NCBI RefSeq assembly: GCF_002259645.1
Contig: NZ_MWWV01000018.1
Location: 62,001-126,000 of the forward strand
DNA from: Bifidobacterium tissieri
Lineage (GTDB): Bacteria > Actinomycetota > Actinomycetes > Actinomycetales > Bifidobacteriaceae
Reading direction: 5' to 3'
DNA: 64,000 nt
Part shown: in pieces, positions 20,188-29,723 of the stretch
How positions within the stretch are numbered: position 1 is the first letter of the stretch
Layout: each line of letters opens with the position of its first letter
Notes under the pieces: model-generated
Databases searched by the model: none
Seen by the model: only the letters and a program-made list of their open reading frames with translations
What the model was told of the DNA's origin: nothing
Made by a program: the position numbers and the translations under genes

Positions 20188-21222
20188 TTATTCTCCGAAC
20201 AGTATCTCGTCCCAGCTGGGAACGGCCGACCGACGGCCTTTTCGCCGTGGTTTCGCCGACGGCTCGCCAACATCGGTCGCATCGCCATGCGCGCCCGGCA
20301 CCAGTGACGGAACCCCATCATGATCGGGTTCCGCCGATCCGGACGTTGACGGCTGCGGGGCGTCCGGAGCGGTTTCCTTGACTGTGGTTCCGTCTCCCTT
20401 TCCGTACAGCCACGCGTCCGTGGTCGTGGATGCGCCGTCGCCGGATTGCTTCGGTGAATCCTTGCGATGCTCTGACGAATCCGGAATCCGTGCCGCGATG
20501 GCGGTCGTTTCTTTCGAAGCGCCGGAGGAAACGCCATGAGTGTCCGAAATATGGACGCCGTTATCGGAATTTTTGGACCGCTGTTCATGGTCGGAACGGA
20601 AAGGGGATTCCGGTGGTTCCCCTCCGTTTGGTTCAAAGCGTTTGGCCTTCATCAGCATGCCTGCCGTGGAATTCATCGGCGTGACGGAATTGTCGCGCAT
20701 ATCCCATGCCCATTCCGCTTTGATCAGGCGGCCCGCAGTTTCGAACGACGCGTGAATCCGCCACGGTTCGCGCGCATGACGAGTGGCTGACCAGCGGACC
20801 GTATCCATGGGAATGTGCGCCGCCCTCAGTGAGGTCTCGACCACGTCGACCATGCTCCTGCTACGCGAGGTTCCGGAGGCCGGCGCGGAGAAGAACTGGT
20901 TGATGGCGTACTTCTTCTCCGTCTCCACGGGCTGGGAGAAACGCCGTACCAGCACTTCGCTGATGGAGTAGTTCTTTGCCACTTCACTGGGGCTGTGCCC
21001 GGCTCGAATCATCGATTGGATCATGGAAATGGGGATCGTGGCACTGGACTGTGGATCCGGGGCGTCTCCACGTTCCACCCGGATCTGCTTGCTGGTGAGA
21101 ATGCCTTGTTCAAGGCGGTCATCGATACGTACGAGGAAGGAATGACCATCCATCGAGAAGACCAGATCGCCATTTGTATCGACACGTTCGAAATGCGCCA
21201 CCTTGAGCGTTTCATCCGACAT
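20188..21222 (-). CDS. sepH: Septation protein SepH (DUF3071)
   Basis: A 344-residue actinobacterial cell-division protein; SepH binds FtsZ and promotes ring assembly in Streptomyces and mycobacteria. The N-terminal DUF3071 domain covers about residues 5-175, with a helix-turn-helix-like part at SMIRAGHSPSEVAKNYSISE. Then comes a long, disordered Ser/Glu/Pro-rich linker and the hallmark C-terminal SAVPSWDEILFG. The start is MSDETLKVAHFE at 21222; a weak GGAAG lies about 12 nt upstream, and the frame is open to 21273. It is divergent from the DUF4193-dut pair. Confidence 0.88.
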   Translation of the reverse strand: MSDETLKVAHFERVDTNGDLVFSMDGHSFLVRIDDRLEQGILTSKQIRVERGDAPDPQSSATIPISMIQSMIRAGHSPSEVAKNYSISEVLVRRFSQPVETEKKYAINQFFSAPASGTSRSRSMVDVVETSLRAAHIPMDTVRWSATRHAREPWRIHASFETAGRLIKAEWAWDMRDNSVTPMNSTAGMLMKAKRFEPNGGEPPESPFRSDHEQRSKNSDNGVHISDTHGVSSGASKETTAIAARIPDSSEHRKDSPKQSGDGASTTTDAWLYGKGDGTTVKETAPDAPQPSTSGSAEPDHDGVPSLVPGAHGDATDVGEPSAKPRRKGRRSAVPSWDEILFGE

Positions 21223-21361
21223 ACAGGTACCCGACTTCCTACAAAGATCACCAATACTTCTATTGTGCCCCACGTGTCGGAATTTTGCGGGTATTTGAAA
21301 TCGTGTATCCTATGGCGCAGAACATGACACCATGTCTTTCGAACAGGAAAGGAGCCCCATC

Positions 21362-21658
21362 ATGGCGCAGGATTACGATACCCCCAGAAGCAAGGACGAG
21401 GACGAGGAGTCCATCGAGGCCCTGGGCAAGAGTTCGCGGCAGAATCAGGCCGGCGACATCGACGATGATGAGAACGCCATTGCCGAAGACTATGAGCTGC
21501 CCGGTGCCGATCTGAGCAACGAGGATTCCTCGGTGACCGTCATCCCGATGCAGGGCGACGAATTCGTCTGCTCCGAATGCTTCCTCGTCAAGCATCGTAG
21601 CCAGCTGGCCTACACCACCGACGACGGCGACCCCGTGTGCGAGGAGTGCGCCGGCTGA
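21362..21658 (+). CDS. DUF4193 family small zinc-ribbon-like protein
   Basis: A 98-residue acidic protein. Residues 1-60 are rich in Asp, Glu and Ser, and the C-terminal part has two paired cysteines ([11 protein letters not shown] and DPVCEECAG) that look like a zinc ribbon. This layout is typical of the actinobacterial DUF4193 family, of unknown function, sometimes related to RbpA-like polymerase factors only by general shape. GAAAGGAG stands before the ATG at 21362, so the upstream ATG at 21332 is not used. The dut start codon follows 1 nt after its stop, indicating translational coupling. Confidence 0.88.
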   Translation: MAQDYDTPRSKDEDEESIEALGKSSRQNQAGDIDDDENAIAEDYELPGADLSNEDSSVTVIPMQGDEFVCSECFLVKHRSQLAYTTDDGDPVCEECAG

Positions 21659-21659
21659 T

Positions 21660-22133
21660 ATGGCATACGACGAGACATACAACGGTCCGGAAAACGTGGA
21701 GGTGCTTGTCAGGTCGCTGACTGGCGAGCCCGTCGACCTGCATTACGCCCATGGCGGGGATGCAGGTGCCGACCTGCGGACCACCGAGCGAGTGGAGCTC
21801 AGACCCTTCGCGCGGGCTTTGGTGCCTACCGGTGTGGCCATGGCGCTTCCTGCGGGGTATGTGGGGCTGGTTCATCCCCGTTCCGGACTGGCGGTCAAGC
21901 AGGGTGTGACCGTGCTGAACGCCCCGGGAACGATTGACGCCGGATATCGCGGAGAGATCAAAGTGCCGCTGATCAACCTCGACCCCGAACACACCGTGGT
22001 CTTCGAACCGGGGGATAGGATCGCGCAATTGGTCATCCAGCGATACGTCGAGGCCAGATTCATCGAAGCCGAGCGACTGCCTGGATCCGATCGTGCGGAA
22101 CGCGGATTCGGCTCCACCGGCGTGCGTTCCTGA
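21660..22133 (+). CDS. dut: dUTP diphosphatase
   Basis: Trimeric dUTPase, 157 residues, hydrolysing dUTP to dUMP and pyrophosphate to keep uracil out of DNA and supply dUMP for dTMP. All five motifs are present in order: DAGADLRT (I), [10 protein letters not shown] (II), [15 protein letters not shown] (III), [10 protein letters not shown] (IV) and RGFGSTG (V). The ATG at 21660 follows the DUF4193 stop by one base, so the pair is co-translated. An inverted repeat and the relA promoter follow. Confidence 0.95.
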   Translation: MAYDETYNGPENVEVLVRSLTGEPVDLHYAHGGDAGADLRTTERVELRPFARALVPTGVAMALPAGYVGLVHPRSGLAVKQGVTVLNAPGTIDAGYRGEIKVPLINLDPEHTVVFEPGDRIAQLVIQRYVEARFIEAERLPGSDRAERGFGSTGVRS

Positions 22134-22151
22134 GATGGAACGGTGTATCTT

Positions 22152-22182
22152 CGCGAACCGGAGGCGAATGCAACGGTTCGCG
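22152..22182. promoter_or_regulatory. Inverted repeat between dut and relA
   Basis: CGCGAACCG (22152-22160) and CGGTTCGCG (22174-22182) form a perfect 9-bp stem with a 13-nt loop. It ends 11 bp before the relA -10 candidate, so it covers the -35 position. It may terminate dut transcripts weakly or be an operator for relA. Confidence 0.4.
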
Positions 22183-22193
22183 GGGAAACTCAT

Positions 22194-22199
22194 TACAAT
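22194..22199 (+). promoter_or_regulatory. -10 hexamer for relA
   Basis: TACAAT followed by GGG, giving a leader of about 42 nt with a good ribosome site before the ATG. No clear -35 is visible at the expected distance. Confidence 0.45.
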
Positions 22200-22247
22200 G
22201 GGCAACACTACAGCCGCGTAAGAGACGCGTAGGAGAGGAGAGCATTT

Positions 22248-24578
22248 ATGGCCGAACAAGGCGATGACAAGCCCAAGGATATCTCCGCACACGCGTTGGG
22301 TTGTGAGATCAGCGCAGACCCTCTCAACCCTTTGCTGCCCATTCGGCAGATGTGCGAATTGCACCATCCCGACGATGATCTGTCGATCCTGCAGCGGGCG
22401 TATGACCGAGCGGTGATCCAGCACGCCCCACAGCGGCGCAAGTCGGGCGAGCCATATATCATCCATCCGCTGGCGGTGGCACAGATCCTCGCCGATCTGG
22501 GCATGGGGCCGCTGGTCGTGGCCGCGGGACTGCTGCACGACACCGTGGAGGACACCGACTATACGCTCGATCAGTGTCGCAAGGAGTTCGGCGATACCGT
22601 GGCCGGTCTCGTCGACGGCGTCACCAAACTGAGCAAAATGGATTATGGCGATTCCGCGCAGGCGGAGACCATCCGCAAGATGGTGGTGGCGATGAGTCGC
22701 GATGTCCGTGTCCTGGTCGTCAAACTGGCCGATCGTGTGCACAACGCCCGCACCTGGCGCTACGTCAAGACACCCAGCGCTCAACGCAAGGCCCGGGAGA
22801 CGCTCGATGTGTATGCGCCGTTGGCGAACCGTCTGGGTATGAACGCCATCAAGACCGAGCTTGAGGAATTGAGCTTCAAGGTTCTTCATCCGAAGATCTA
22901 CAACGAGATCGTCGTGCTGGTGGCGCGTCGCGCCGGGCAGCGTGAGGTCTATCTCAAGCAGATTCTCGAAGAGGTCAACGCCGATCTGAAGAAGCAGAAC
23001 GTCAAGGCGTACGTGACCGGTCGGCCCAAGGACTACTTCAGCATCTACCAGAAGATGATCGTTCGAGGACATGATTTCGAGAACATCTACGATCTGGTGG
23101 GCGTGCGCATCATCGTCGATTCGATCCGAGACTGCTATGCGGCCCTCGGTGCCGTGCATGCACGATGGAACCCCGTTCCCGGACGGTTCAAGGATTACAT
23201 CGCCATGCCGAAGCTCAATATGTATCAGAGCCTGCACACCACCGTGGTGGGCCCGGGCGGCAAGCCTGTGGAGATCCAGATCCGCACGTGGGATATGCAT
23301 CGTCGTGCGGAATTCGGCATCGCCGCCCATTGGAAGTACAAGGAGAACGGTCAGGCCGGCCGTGCCCTGTCCTCCCCGGACAAATCGGATCGCAAGCGCG
23401 AAAGCCAGGACGACTACAAGGAGCTTTCTGAGGCCGACAACCTCAAGTGGATCCAGCAGCTCGCCGACTGGACCAGCGAGACGCCGGACTCCGACGAGTT
23501 CCTTGGATCCCTCAAACAGGATCTCGGTTCCGCCGAGGTCTACGTGTTCACGCCGAAGGGCAAGATCGTCTCCCTTCCTGCGAATGCCACACCCGTGGAT
23601 TTCGCCTATGCCGTGCACACCGAAGTCGGTCATCGCACCATGGGCGCCCGTGTCAATGGGCGTCTGGTCCCGCTGGATACCAAACTCGACAACGGGGATA
23701 CGGTGGAGATCCTCACCTCCAAATCCGACACCGCCGGACCGTCTCGTGACTGGCTGAGCTTCGTCAAAAGCCCCAAGGCCCGCAACAAGATCCGTCAATG
23801 GTTCAGCAAGGAGCGTCGCAGCGAGGCCATCGAGGAGGGGCGCGACGAACTGACCCGCGCCATGCGCAAGCGCAACATGCCGATCTCCGCGCTGTTGACG
23901 CCTGAAGCGCTTATCGGCGTGGCGGAGGAACTCAACTATCCTGATCCGAATGCGGTATTCGCGGCGATCGGCGAGGGACAGGTCTCCACGCAGAACGTCA
24001 TCTCCCGACTGGTCAAGGACGTCGGCCCCGCTGAAGTGGACGACGAGGTGGAGCAGGAGGCGCTGCCGTTGCAGCGCGTGCGCAACGTCGACAACACGCC
24101 GGGCATCTCCGTCAAGGGGGTCAGCGACGTGTGGGTCAAGCTGGCCAAATGCTGTATGCCGGTTCCCGGGGACGCCATCGTCGGCTTCATCACCAAGGCC
24201 CAGGGAGTCTCCGTGCATCGGGCCGACTGTCAGAATCTCATCGACCTGAAGAAGCATCAGGGTGATCGCATCGTCGAAGTGTCATGGAACAGCACGAACG
24301 GGACGTTCCTGGTGAAGATCCAGGTCGAGGCGCTTGACCGCCCTCATCTGCTCAGCGATGTGACCCGCATGCTGTCCGATCATGGGGTGAACATCATCTC
24401 CGGCACGATCTCGACGGGCGACGACCGCGTGGCTACCAGCCAGTTCGTGTTCGAAATGGCCGACCCCCAGCATCTCAACACACTGCTGTCCGCGGTGCGC
24501 AGGATCGATGGCGTATTCGACTGCTATCGCATCACCGGAGCCAAGGACAGCGCTGAGCCACGGCTGCGGCATATGTGA
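22248..24578 (+). CDS. relA: Bifunctional (p)ppGpp synthetase/hydrolase (Rel)
   Basis: Long RelA/SpoT homologue of 776 residues, making and degrading the stringent-response alarmone. The N-terminal HD hydrolase domain contains HDTVEDTDYTL near residue 88. The synthetase domain contains GRPKDYFSIYQKM, YDLVGVRIIV and MYQSLHTTVVGP. A TGS domain follows (VFTPKGKIVSLPANATPVDF), then a zinc-finger-like region with KCCMPVPGD, and a C-terminal ACT domain (PHLLSDVTRMLSDHG). Both active sites look intact, so this should be a true bifunctional Rel, the usual single copy in actinobacteria. GGAGAGGAGAG lies before the ATG at 22248. A strong terminator follows. Confidence 0.96.
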   Translation: MAEQGDDKPKDISAHALGCEISADPLNPLLPIRQMCELHHPDDDLSILQRAYDRAVIQHAPQRRKSGEPYIIHPLAVAQILADLGMGPLVVAAGLLHDTVEDTDYTLDQCRKEFGDTVAGLVDGVTKLSKMDYGDSAQAETIRKMVVAMSRDVRVLVVKLADRVHNARTWRYVKTPSAQRKARETLDVYAPLANRLGMNAIKTELEELSFKVLHPKIYNEIVVLVARRAGQREVYLKQILEEVNADLKKQNVKAYVTGRPKDYFSIYQKMIVRGHDFENIYDLVGVRIIVDSIRDCYAALGAVHARWNPVPGRFKDYIAMPKLNMYQSLHTTVVGPGGKPVEIQIRTWDMHRRAEFGIAAHWKYKENGQAGRALSSPDKSDRKRESQDDYKELSEADNLKWIQQLADWTSETPDSDEFLGSLKQDLGSAEVYVFTPKGKIVSLPANATPVDFAYAVHTEVGHRTMGARVNGRLVPLDTKLDNGDTVEILTSKSDTAGPSRDWLSFVKSPKARNKIRQWFSKERRSEAIEEGRDELTRAMRKRNMPISALLTPEALIGVAEELNYPDPNAVFAAIGEGQVSTQNVISRLVKDVGPAEVDDEVEQEALPLQRVRNVDNTPGISVKGVSDVWVKLAKCCMPVPGDAIVGFITKAQGVSVHRADCQNLIDLKKHQGDRIVEVSWNSTNGTFLVKIQVEALDRPHLLSDVTRMLSDHGVNIISGTISTGDDRVATSQFVFEMADPQHLNTLLSAVRRIDGVFDCYRITGAKDSAEPRLRHM

Positions 24579-24616
24579 CATGTGACCAGAAATCGTAATT
24601 CATCTGGGTTCACGGA

Positions 24617-24657
24617 AGCCGGTCGGATGGGGAATGACCATCCGACCGGCTCCTTTG
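24617..24657 (+). terminator. Rho-independent terminator after relA
   Basis: A perfect 14-bp stem (24617-24630 with 24638-24651, beginning AGCCGGTCGG) with a 7-nt loop, followed by CCTTTG. Confidence 0.8.
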
Positions 24658-24694
24658 TACTTGGACCCTGTCCACTGTCCACTACTTATTGTCG

Positions 24695-24764
24695 CAAAAC
24701 GCAGGAAGGTCCCTTCACTCCCGAAAGGGCCAAAAGGCGGGACGGGAGTGAAGGAACCTTCCTG
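24695..24764 (-). terminator. Long terminator-like hairpin after the DUF349 gene
   Basis: Arms of 22 nt (24702-24723 and 24743-24764) pair with a single mismatch around a 19-nt loop. On the minus strand the stem is followed by CGTTTTGCG, as expected of a terminator for the minus-strand gene at 24802. The stem is longer than is usual for a simple terminator. Confidence 0.65.
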
Positions 24765-24801
24765 TCGGTGTATCCGGGTGCTTATCCGGAATCGTGAACA
24801 A

Positions 24802-26220
24802 CTACTTCACGGCGTTGAGCCACTGCTCCTTGGTGGCCTTCTCGGCCTCAAGCGCGGCCTTCTTCTTCGGATCGGTCTCGGTTTCGATCTTCTTGGCCAG
24901 CTCGGCGAGTTGAGCGGTCAGCTGCTCCTCGAAGCTGGACTTACGGGCATCGGTCTCCGGATCGGTCTGCGTCCATTCGGCGTCCTCGACGGCCTTGATC
25001 TGCTTCTCGACGGCGTCAAGACGGCTTTCGATGCGGTGCACGTCGCCACGCGGCACGTAGCCGATCTGATCCCACTCGTCCTGAATCTTGCCCAGGGCTT
25101 GACGGGCCTCCTTGGCGGCCTTGACATCCTTCACGGGCAGCAGGGCCTCGGCGCGAACCAGCAGAGCCTCCTTGGCGGCGAGGTTCTCCTTCTCACTGGA
25201 GTCGATCTGGTCACGATCGGCCTGACGGGCGTTGAAGAAGGTGTCGGCGGCCTCACGGAAACGGTTCCACAGCGCATCGTCATCGTTGCGTCCGGCACGA
25301 CCGGCCTTCTTCCAACGGTCCATCAGCTCGTTGAACTTGCGCGAGGTCTCTCCCCAGTCGGTGGAGTCCTTGATGCTGTCGGCTTCCTCGATGATGGATT
25401 CCTTGACGCTCTTGGCATGGGCGCGTTCGGCGTCGCGGTTCTGCGCCCACTTGCGACGGGACTGGTTGAAGACGGTACGGGCGGAGGAGAAGCGCTTCCA
25501 CAGCACGTCGGCCTGGGCCTTGTCGATGCGCACGCTGGTGCGCTGATGGGCCTGCCACTCGTCGAAGAGGGCACGGAACTTGTCCGCAGTGGAACGCCAG
25601 TTCGTGCTGTCGCCAAGGGATGCCGCCAATGCCTCGGCCTTTTCCACGATGGCGGTACGTTCCTCGATTGCCTTGGCCACGGCGGCCTTGCGGGCAGCGG
25701 ACAGTTCTTCCTTCTTCTTGGTACCGGCGGCCTTCAGCGCCTCGAACTGCGTGTTCAGCGCCGCGAGATCGCCCACCACCGGCGGGTTGGAGATCTCCTG
25801 CTCCAGCAGCTTGATGGAGTCGTCAATGTCGTGGGGCTTGATGCTCTGAGACTTGAGACGGGTTCCCAGGAAGTCCAGCTTCGCCTTGAGATCAAGGTAG
25901 CGGGTCGCATACAGACGCAATGCGGATTCCTTGTTCTTGTCGCCCTCGGCGAACTGTCCGACCTCGCGTTCGCCGTCCCCGTCCTTCACATACACGGTGC
26001 CATCGTCGGCGACACGCCCGAACGCTTCGGCCTTGGCGAGCTCCTCGTCGGAGTACGAGCTCTTGACCGGAGCCACCTTCGGCGTCTTCTTCGCGAAGGC
26101 CGCGGGGGAGGGGGCGTGCGGTTTGGGGGCCGCCGGCTTCGGTGCTGCCGTCGAAGGCTCGGAAGCCTTCGGGGCGTTGGCGGATACGTTCTCGGGTGTG
26201 GTTGCAGTCTCGTCCGACAT
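24802..26220 (-). CDS. DUF349 domain protein
   Basis: A 472-residue helical protein with repeated DUF349 units, roughly 75 residues each, between about residues 120 and 420. Recurring signatures include DKFRALFDEWQAHQR, WKRFSSARTVFNQSRR, RKFNELMDRWKKAGR and LWNRFREAADTFFNARQ. Residues 1-50 are rich in Ala, Pro and Thr, and the C-terminus is a charged coiled coil. Function is unknown in this family. The ATG at 26220 has AAGGAG upstream and is preferred over 26286. It is divergent from hisS, with overlapping -10 elements, and ends at a long hairpin. No membrane segment is present. Confidence 0.88.
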   Translation of the reverse strand: MSDETATTPENVSANAPKASEPSTAAPKPAAPKPHAPSPAAFAKKTPKVAPVKSSYSDEELAKAEAFGRVADDGTVYVKDGDGEREVGQFAEGDKNKESALRLYATRYLDLKAKLDFLGTRLKSQSIKPHDIDDSIKLLEQEISNPPVVGDLAALNTQFEALKAAGTKKKEELSAARKAAVAKAIEERTAIVEKAEALAASLGDSTNWRSTADKFRALFDEWQAHQRTSVRIDKAQADVLWKRFSSARTVFNQSRRKWAQNRDAERAHAKSVKESIIEEADSIKDSTDWGETSRKFNELMDRWKKAGRAGRNDDDALWNRFREAADTFFNARQADRDQIDSSEKENLAAKEALLVRAEALLPVKDVKAAKEARQALGKIQDEWDQIGYVPRGDVHRIESRLDAVEKQIKAVEDAEWTQTDPETDARKSSFEEQLTAQLAELAKKIETETDPKKKAALEAEKATKEQWLNAVK

Positions 26221-26293
26221 GACCAGCTCCTTGTGTTCTTGCGTGAGAGAGATTGGGAAGAACCGAATGTCACGATTTTTCCACAACTAGACC

Positions 26294-26300
26294 TATTATA
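26294..26300. promoter_or_regulatory. Overlapping divergent -10 elements, hisS and DUF349 gene
   Basis: TATTATA reads as TATTAT on the plus strand (26294-26299) and a perfect TATAAT on the minus strand (26300-26295). The plus hexamer ends 8 nt before the hisS GTG, predicting a leaderless hisS mRNA. The minus one would give the DUF349 gene a leader of about 68 nt. Neither has a clear -35. Confidence 0.5.
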
Positions 26301-26307
26301 TGGACTC

Positions 26308-27690
26308 GTGGCAAAAGGCGCATCATTATCAGGTTTCCCGGAGTGGCTCCCCGAAGAACGGGTCGTCGAGCAGCAGGCTATCGACACGCTCCGCAGGATT
26401 TTCGAACTCAATGGATTCCTCGGCATCGAGACCCGTGCCGTGGAGCAGGGCTCCAGCCTGCTGAAGAAGGGCGAGACCAGCAAGGAGATCTACCTGCTGA
26501 GCCGTCTTCAGGAGGTAGGACAGGACAACGACACCCCGGTGGAGGATCGGCTTGGCCTGCACTTCGATCTCACCGTGCCGCTGAGCAGGTATGTGGTCGA
26601 GCACTCCGGCGATGTGGCGTTCCCCTTCAAGCGCTGGCAGATCCAGAAGGTCTGGCGTGGCGAGCGCCCGCAGGAGGGACGTTTCCGCGAATTCATCCAG
26701 GCCGACATCGACGTGGTGGGCAACGGCGAGCTTCCCTCGCACTATGAGGTGGAGCTGCCGCTGGTCATGGTCTCCGCGCTCGAGGCGCTGCGTGCGTTCG
26801 GTCTGCCCAAGGCGACCGTCCACGCCAACAACCGCAAGCTTTCCGAAGGCTTCTATCGTGGTCTTGGCCTCGAGGACATCGAAGGCGTGCTGCGTGAGAT
26901 CGATAAGCTTGACAAGATCGGGGCCGAAGAGGTCTCCAAGCTGCTGATCTCGGAATGCGGTGCGAACGAGGCTCAGGCGGCGGCTTGTCTGGAACTGGCG
27001 GAGCTGAGCGCGTCCACCGGTGAGGAGCTGGAGCGTGAGTTCCGCGCGCTGTGCGCACGGCACGGCATCGAAGAGTCCTCCGACGCATACGCGCTGGCTT
27101 CCGAAGGTCTCGCCACGCTCGCCATGATCGTGGACGACGCCGCACGCATCCGTCCCGGCTCCGTGGTGGCGGATCTGAAGATCGCCCGCGGTCTGGACTA
27201 CTACACCGGTTCCGTGTACGAGACCTTCCTCGACGGTGCCGCGTCTCTCGGATCGATCTGCTCCGGTGGCCGTTACGACAACCTTGCCACCCAGGGCAAG
27301 AAGAAGTATCCGGGCGTGGGCCTGTCCATCGGCCTGTCCCGTCTGGTCTCCTACATGCTGCACACGGCTGGCGCCCACGCGAACCGTCAGTCTCCCGCTG
27401 CGGTGCTTGTCGCGGTATGGAACGAGGAGGAGCGCGGCGAGGCCAATCGCATCGCCGAGGCCCTGCGTTCTCGCGGCATCGCCACCGACGTGGCGCCCAC
27501 GGCCGCCAAGCTCGGCAAGCAGATCAAGTACGCCGACAAGCTGGGCATTCCGTATGTGTGGTTCCCCGGACAGGAGGGAGCCGGCGACGAGGTGAAGAAC
27601 ATCATTACCGGAGACCAGCAGGCCGCTGACCGCACGTCGTGGCAGCCGGATACTGTGTACTCCCGGCAGACCGTCGAATACGGGGACTGA
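26308..27690 (+). CDS. hisS: Histidine-tRNA ligase
   Basis: Class II synthetase of 460 residues charging tRNA-His. Motif 2 lies around KRWQIQKVWRGERPQEGRFREF; the histidine-binding region has RGLDYYTGSVYE and motif 3 has GVGLSIGLSRLV. The C-terminal anticodon-binding domain runs from about residue 360 (AAVLVAVWNEEE). The start is GTG at 26308 (VAKGASLSGFPEW): there is no ribosome site, but a TATTAT hexamer ends 8 nt before it. The frame is open far upstream, opposite the DUF349 gene, but that is chance. aspS follows after 70 bp. Confidence 0.95.
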   Translation: MAKGASLSGFPEWLPEERVVEQQAIDTLRRIFELNGFLGIETRAVEQGSSLLKKGETSKEIYLLSRLQEVGQDNDTPVEDRLGLHFDLTVPLSRYVVEHSGDVAFPFKRWQIQKVWRGERPQEGRFREFIQADIDVVGNGELPSHYEVELPLVMVSALEALRAFGLPKATVHANNRKLSEGFYRGLGLEDIEGVLREIDKLDKIGAEEVSKLLISECGANEAQAAACLELAELSASTGEELEREFRALCARHGIEESSDAYALASEGLATLAMIVDDAARIRPGSVVADLKIARGLDYYTGSVYETFLDGAASLGSICSGGRYDNLATQGKKKYPGVGLSIGLSRLVSYMLHTAGAHANRQSPAAVLVAVWNEEERGEANRIAEALRSRGIATDVAPTAAKLGKQIKYADKLGIPYVWFPGQEGAGDEVKNIITGDQQAADRTSWQPDTVYSRQTVEYGD

Positions 27691-27760
27691 TATCCGCATT
27701 TGATCCGAACATTTTCCGCGTGACTGTTCATCACGGGGAACCGACAACAAAGGACGGAAG

Positions 27761-29560
27761 ATGAGCCAGACGGCTTACAGAACACATCATGCGACCGAAG
27801 TGACCGAGGCGCTCGTAGGGCAGAAGGTCACCCTTGCGGGCTGGATCGATCGTCGCCGCGACCACGGTGGTGTCGCCTTCATCGATCTGAGGGACAACAC
27901 CGGTCTGGTGCAGGTGGTGATCTACGACGAGGAGATGGCCCGCCCGCTGCGCAGCGAGTTCGTCGTGCAGATCACCGGCGAGGTGCGCCTGCGTCCGGAA
28001 GGCAACGAGAACGATCATCTGGCCACCGGCAAGATCGAGGTCGTCGTTGAGGACCTCAAGGTGCTTGCCAAGTCCGACGCGCTGCCCTTCCAGGTGTCCA
28101 CTGCGCTCGAGAACGAGTCCGAGAACAAGCTGCCGGGCGAGGACGTGCGTCTCAAGTACCGTTATCTTGATCTGCGTCGTCCCTCCATGCAGCACAACCT
28201 CAAGCTGCGTTCCGACATGGCCAAGGCGGCTCGTCACGCACTTGAGGAGATGGACTTCACCGAGGTCGAGACCCCGACGTTCATCAAGTCCACCCCTGAG
28301 GGCGCCCGCGACTTCGTGGTGCCGGCACGTCTGGTGCCGGGCTCTTGGTATGCGCTGCCGCAGTCCCCGCAGCTGCTCAAGCAGCTGCTCATGGTCTCCG
28401 GTGTGGAGCGTTACTACCAGCTCGCCCGCTGCTACCGCGACGAGGACTTCCGCGCCGACCGTCAGCCCGAGTTCACCCAGCTCGACATGGAGATGGCCTT
28501 CGTCGATCAGGAGGATGTCATGGCCATGGCCGAGAAGGTCATCGCCGCCATCTGGAAGTCCGCCGGCTATGACATCCAGCTGCCGATCGCCCGCATCTCC
28601 TGGCAGGACGCCATGGACAAGTACGGCTCCGACAAGCCGGATCTGCGTTTCGGCAACCAGATCGTCGAACTGACCGAGTACTTCAAGGACACGCCGTTCC
28701 GCGTGTTCCAGGCCCCGTACGTGGGTGCCGTCGTCTATCAGGGTGCCGCGGATCTGCCGCGCCGTCAGTTTGACGCATGGCAGGACTGGGCGCGCCAGCG
28801 CGGAGCCAAGGGACTTGCCTACGTGCAGTTCACCGAGGACGGCACGCTCAAGGGACCTGTGGCCAAGAACCTTTCCGATGCGGAACGTGAGGGTCTGCGT
28901 GAGGCCGTCGGCGCCCAGCCCGGTGACGCCGTCTTCTTCGCCGCTGGTGCCCGCGAGTCCTCCCAGCTGCTGCTCGGTGCCGTGCGTGTCGAGATCGCCC
29001 GTCGTCAGGGTCTGCTCGATCCGAAGAAGTTCGCGTTCACCTGGGTCGTTGACTTCCCGCTGTTCAAGCCGACCGACGATCCGGATGACGATGACGTGGC
29101 GGTCGGCCACTCCAAGTGGACCTCCATGCACCACCCGTTCACCATGCCGTCTGCGGATTGGATCGACAAGTTCGACAAGGATCCCGAGCACGCCATGTCC
29201 GACTCCTACGACATCGTCTGCAACGGTGAGGAGATGGGTGGCGGTTCCGTGCGTATCCACCGCGACGACATTCAGGATCGTGTGCTCAACGTCCTTGGCA
29301 TCGAGCCCGAGGAGGCGAAGGAGAAGTTCGGATTCCTGCTCGACGCCTTCAAGTTCGGTGCGCCGCCGCACGCCGGCATCGCCCTTGGCTGGGATCGTAC
29401 CGTGTCCATTCTCGCCGGTGCCGATTCCATCCGCGACGTCATCGCCTTCCCGAAGGCTGGCGGCGGCCGCGACCCGCTGACCGGCGCCCCGGCTCCGATC
29501 TCCGACGAGCAGCGTGCCGAGACGGGTGTCGACTACGACCCCAACGAGGACGAGGACTGA
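27761..29560 (+). CDS. aspS: Aspartate-tRNA ligase (bacterial type)
   Basis: Class II synthetase of 599 residues, the long bacterial form with the inserted GAD domain. The N-terminal OB-fold anticodon domain is at about 1-110 ([19 protein letters not shown]). Motif 2 is [23 protein letters not shown] in two adjoining parts near residue 215. Motif 3 is [17 protein letters not shown] near 545. Bacterial AspRS may be discriminating or non-discriminating, depending on whether GatCAB is used; this is not decidable here. The ATG at 27761 follows AAAGGACGGAAG. hisS and aspS are likely co-transcribed; a small hairpin lies between them at 27714-27740. Confidence 0.96.
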   Translation: MSQTAYRTHHATEVTEALVGQKVTLAGWIDRRRDHGGVAFIDLRDNTGLVQVVIYDEEMARPLRSEFVVQITGEVRLRPEGNENDHLATGKIEVVVEDLKVLAKSDALPFQVSTALENESENKLPGEDVRLKYRYLDLRRPSMQHNLKLRSDMAKAARHALEEMDFTEVETPTFIKSTPEGARDFVVPARLVPGSWYALPQSPQLLKQLLMVSGVERYYQLARCYRDEDFRADRQPEFTQLDMEMAFVDQEDVMAMAEKVIAAIWKSAGYDIQLPIARISWQDAMDKYGSDKPDLRFGNQIVELTEYFKDTPFRVFQAPYVGAVVYQGAADLPRRQFDAWQDWARQRGAKGLAYVQFTEDGTLKGPVAKNLSDAEREGLREAVGAQPGDAVFFAAGARESSQLLLGAVRVEIARRQGLLDPKKFAFTWVVDFPLFKPTDDPDDDDVAVGHSKWTSMHHPFTMPSADWIDKFDKDPEHAMSDSYDIVCNGEEMGGGSVRIHRDDIQDRVLNVLGIEPEEAKEKFGFLLDAFKFGAPPHAGIALGWDRTVSILAGADSIRDVIAFPKAGGGRDPLTGAPAPISDEQRAETGVDYDPNEDED

Positions 29561-29632
29561 CCGGTTTCCTCCGTGGTATTTCCCAATAGGAAACTCACCG
29601 GGGTTGAATAACGGTCTATAGGTATTACGAAT

Positions 29633-29669
29633 AGCGCCATCGGCATGTGCCGGTGGCGCTTTCGTTATT
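29633..29669 (+). terminator. Rho-independent terminator after aspS
   Basis: AGCGCCATCGGC (29633-29644) pairs with GCCGGTGGCGCT (29649-29660), twelve pairs including one wobble, with loop ATGT and tail TTCGTTATT. Confidence 0.8.
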
Positions 29670-29723
29670 CTCAACACCAGTGACGAGCCGGGGAACCGGA
29701 AATATGTCGGGATCGGGGGATAC

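Noticed and set aside
21588-24257. 889-codon minus-strand open frame opposite dut and relA
   Set aside because: Shadow of two conserved genes; no ribosome site or motif.
24634-26307. Open reading frame continuing about 560 codons upstream of hisS on the plus strand
   Set aside because: It lies antisense to the well-supported DUF349 gene; the translation is Leu/Gly-rich shadow sequence, and HisRS of normal length starts at the GTG at 26308.
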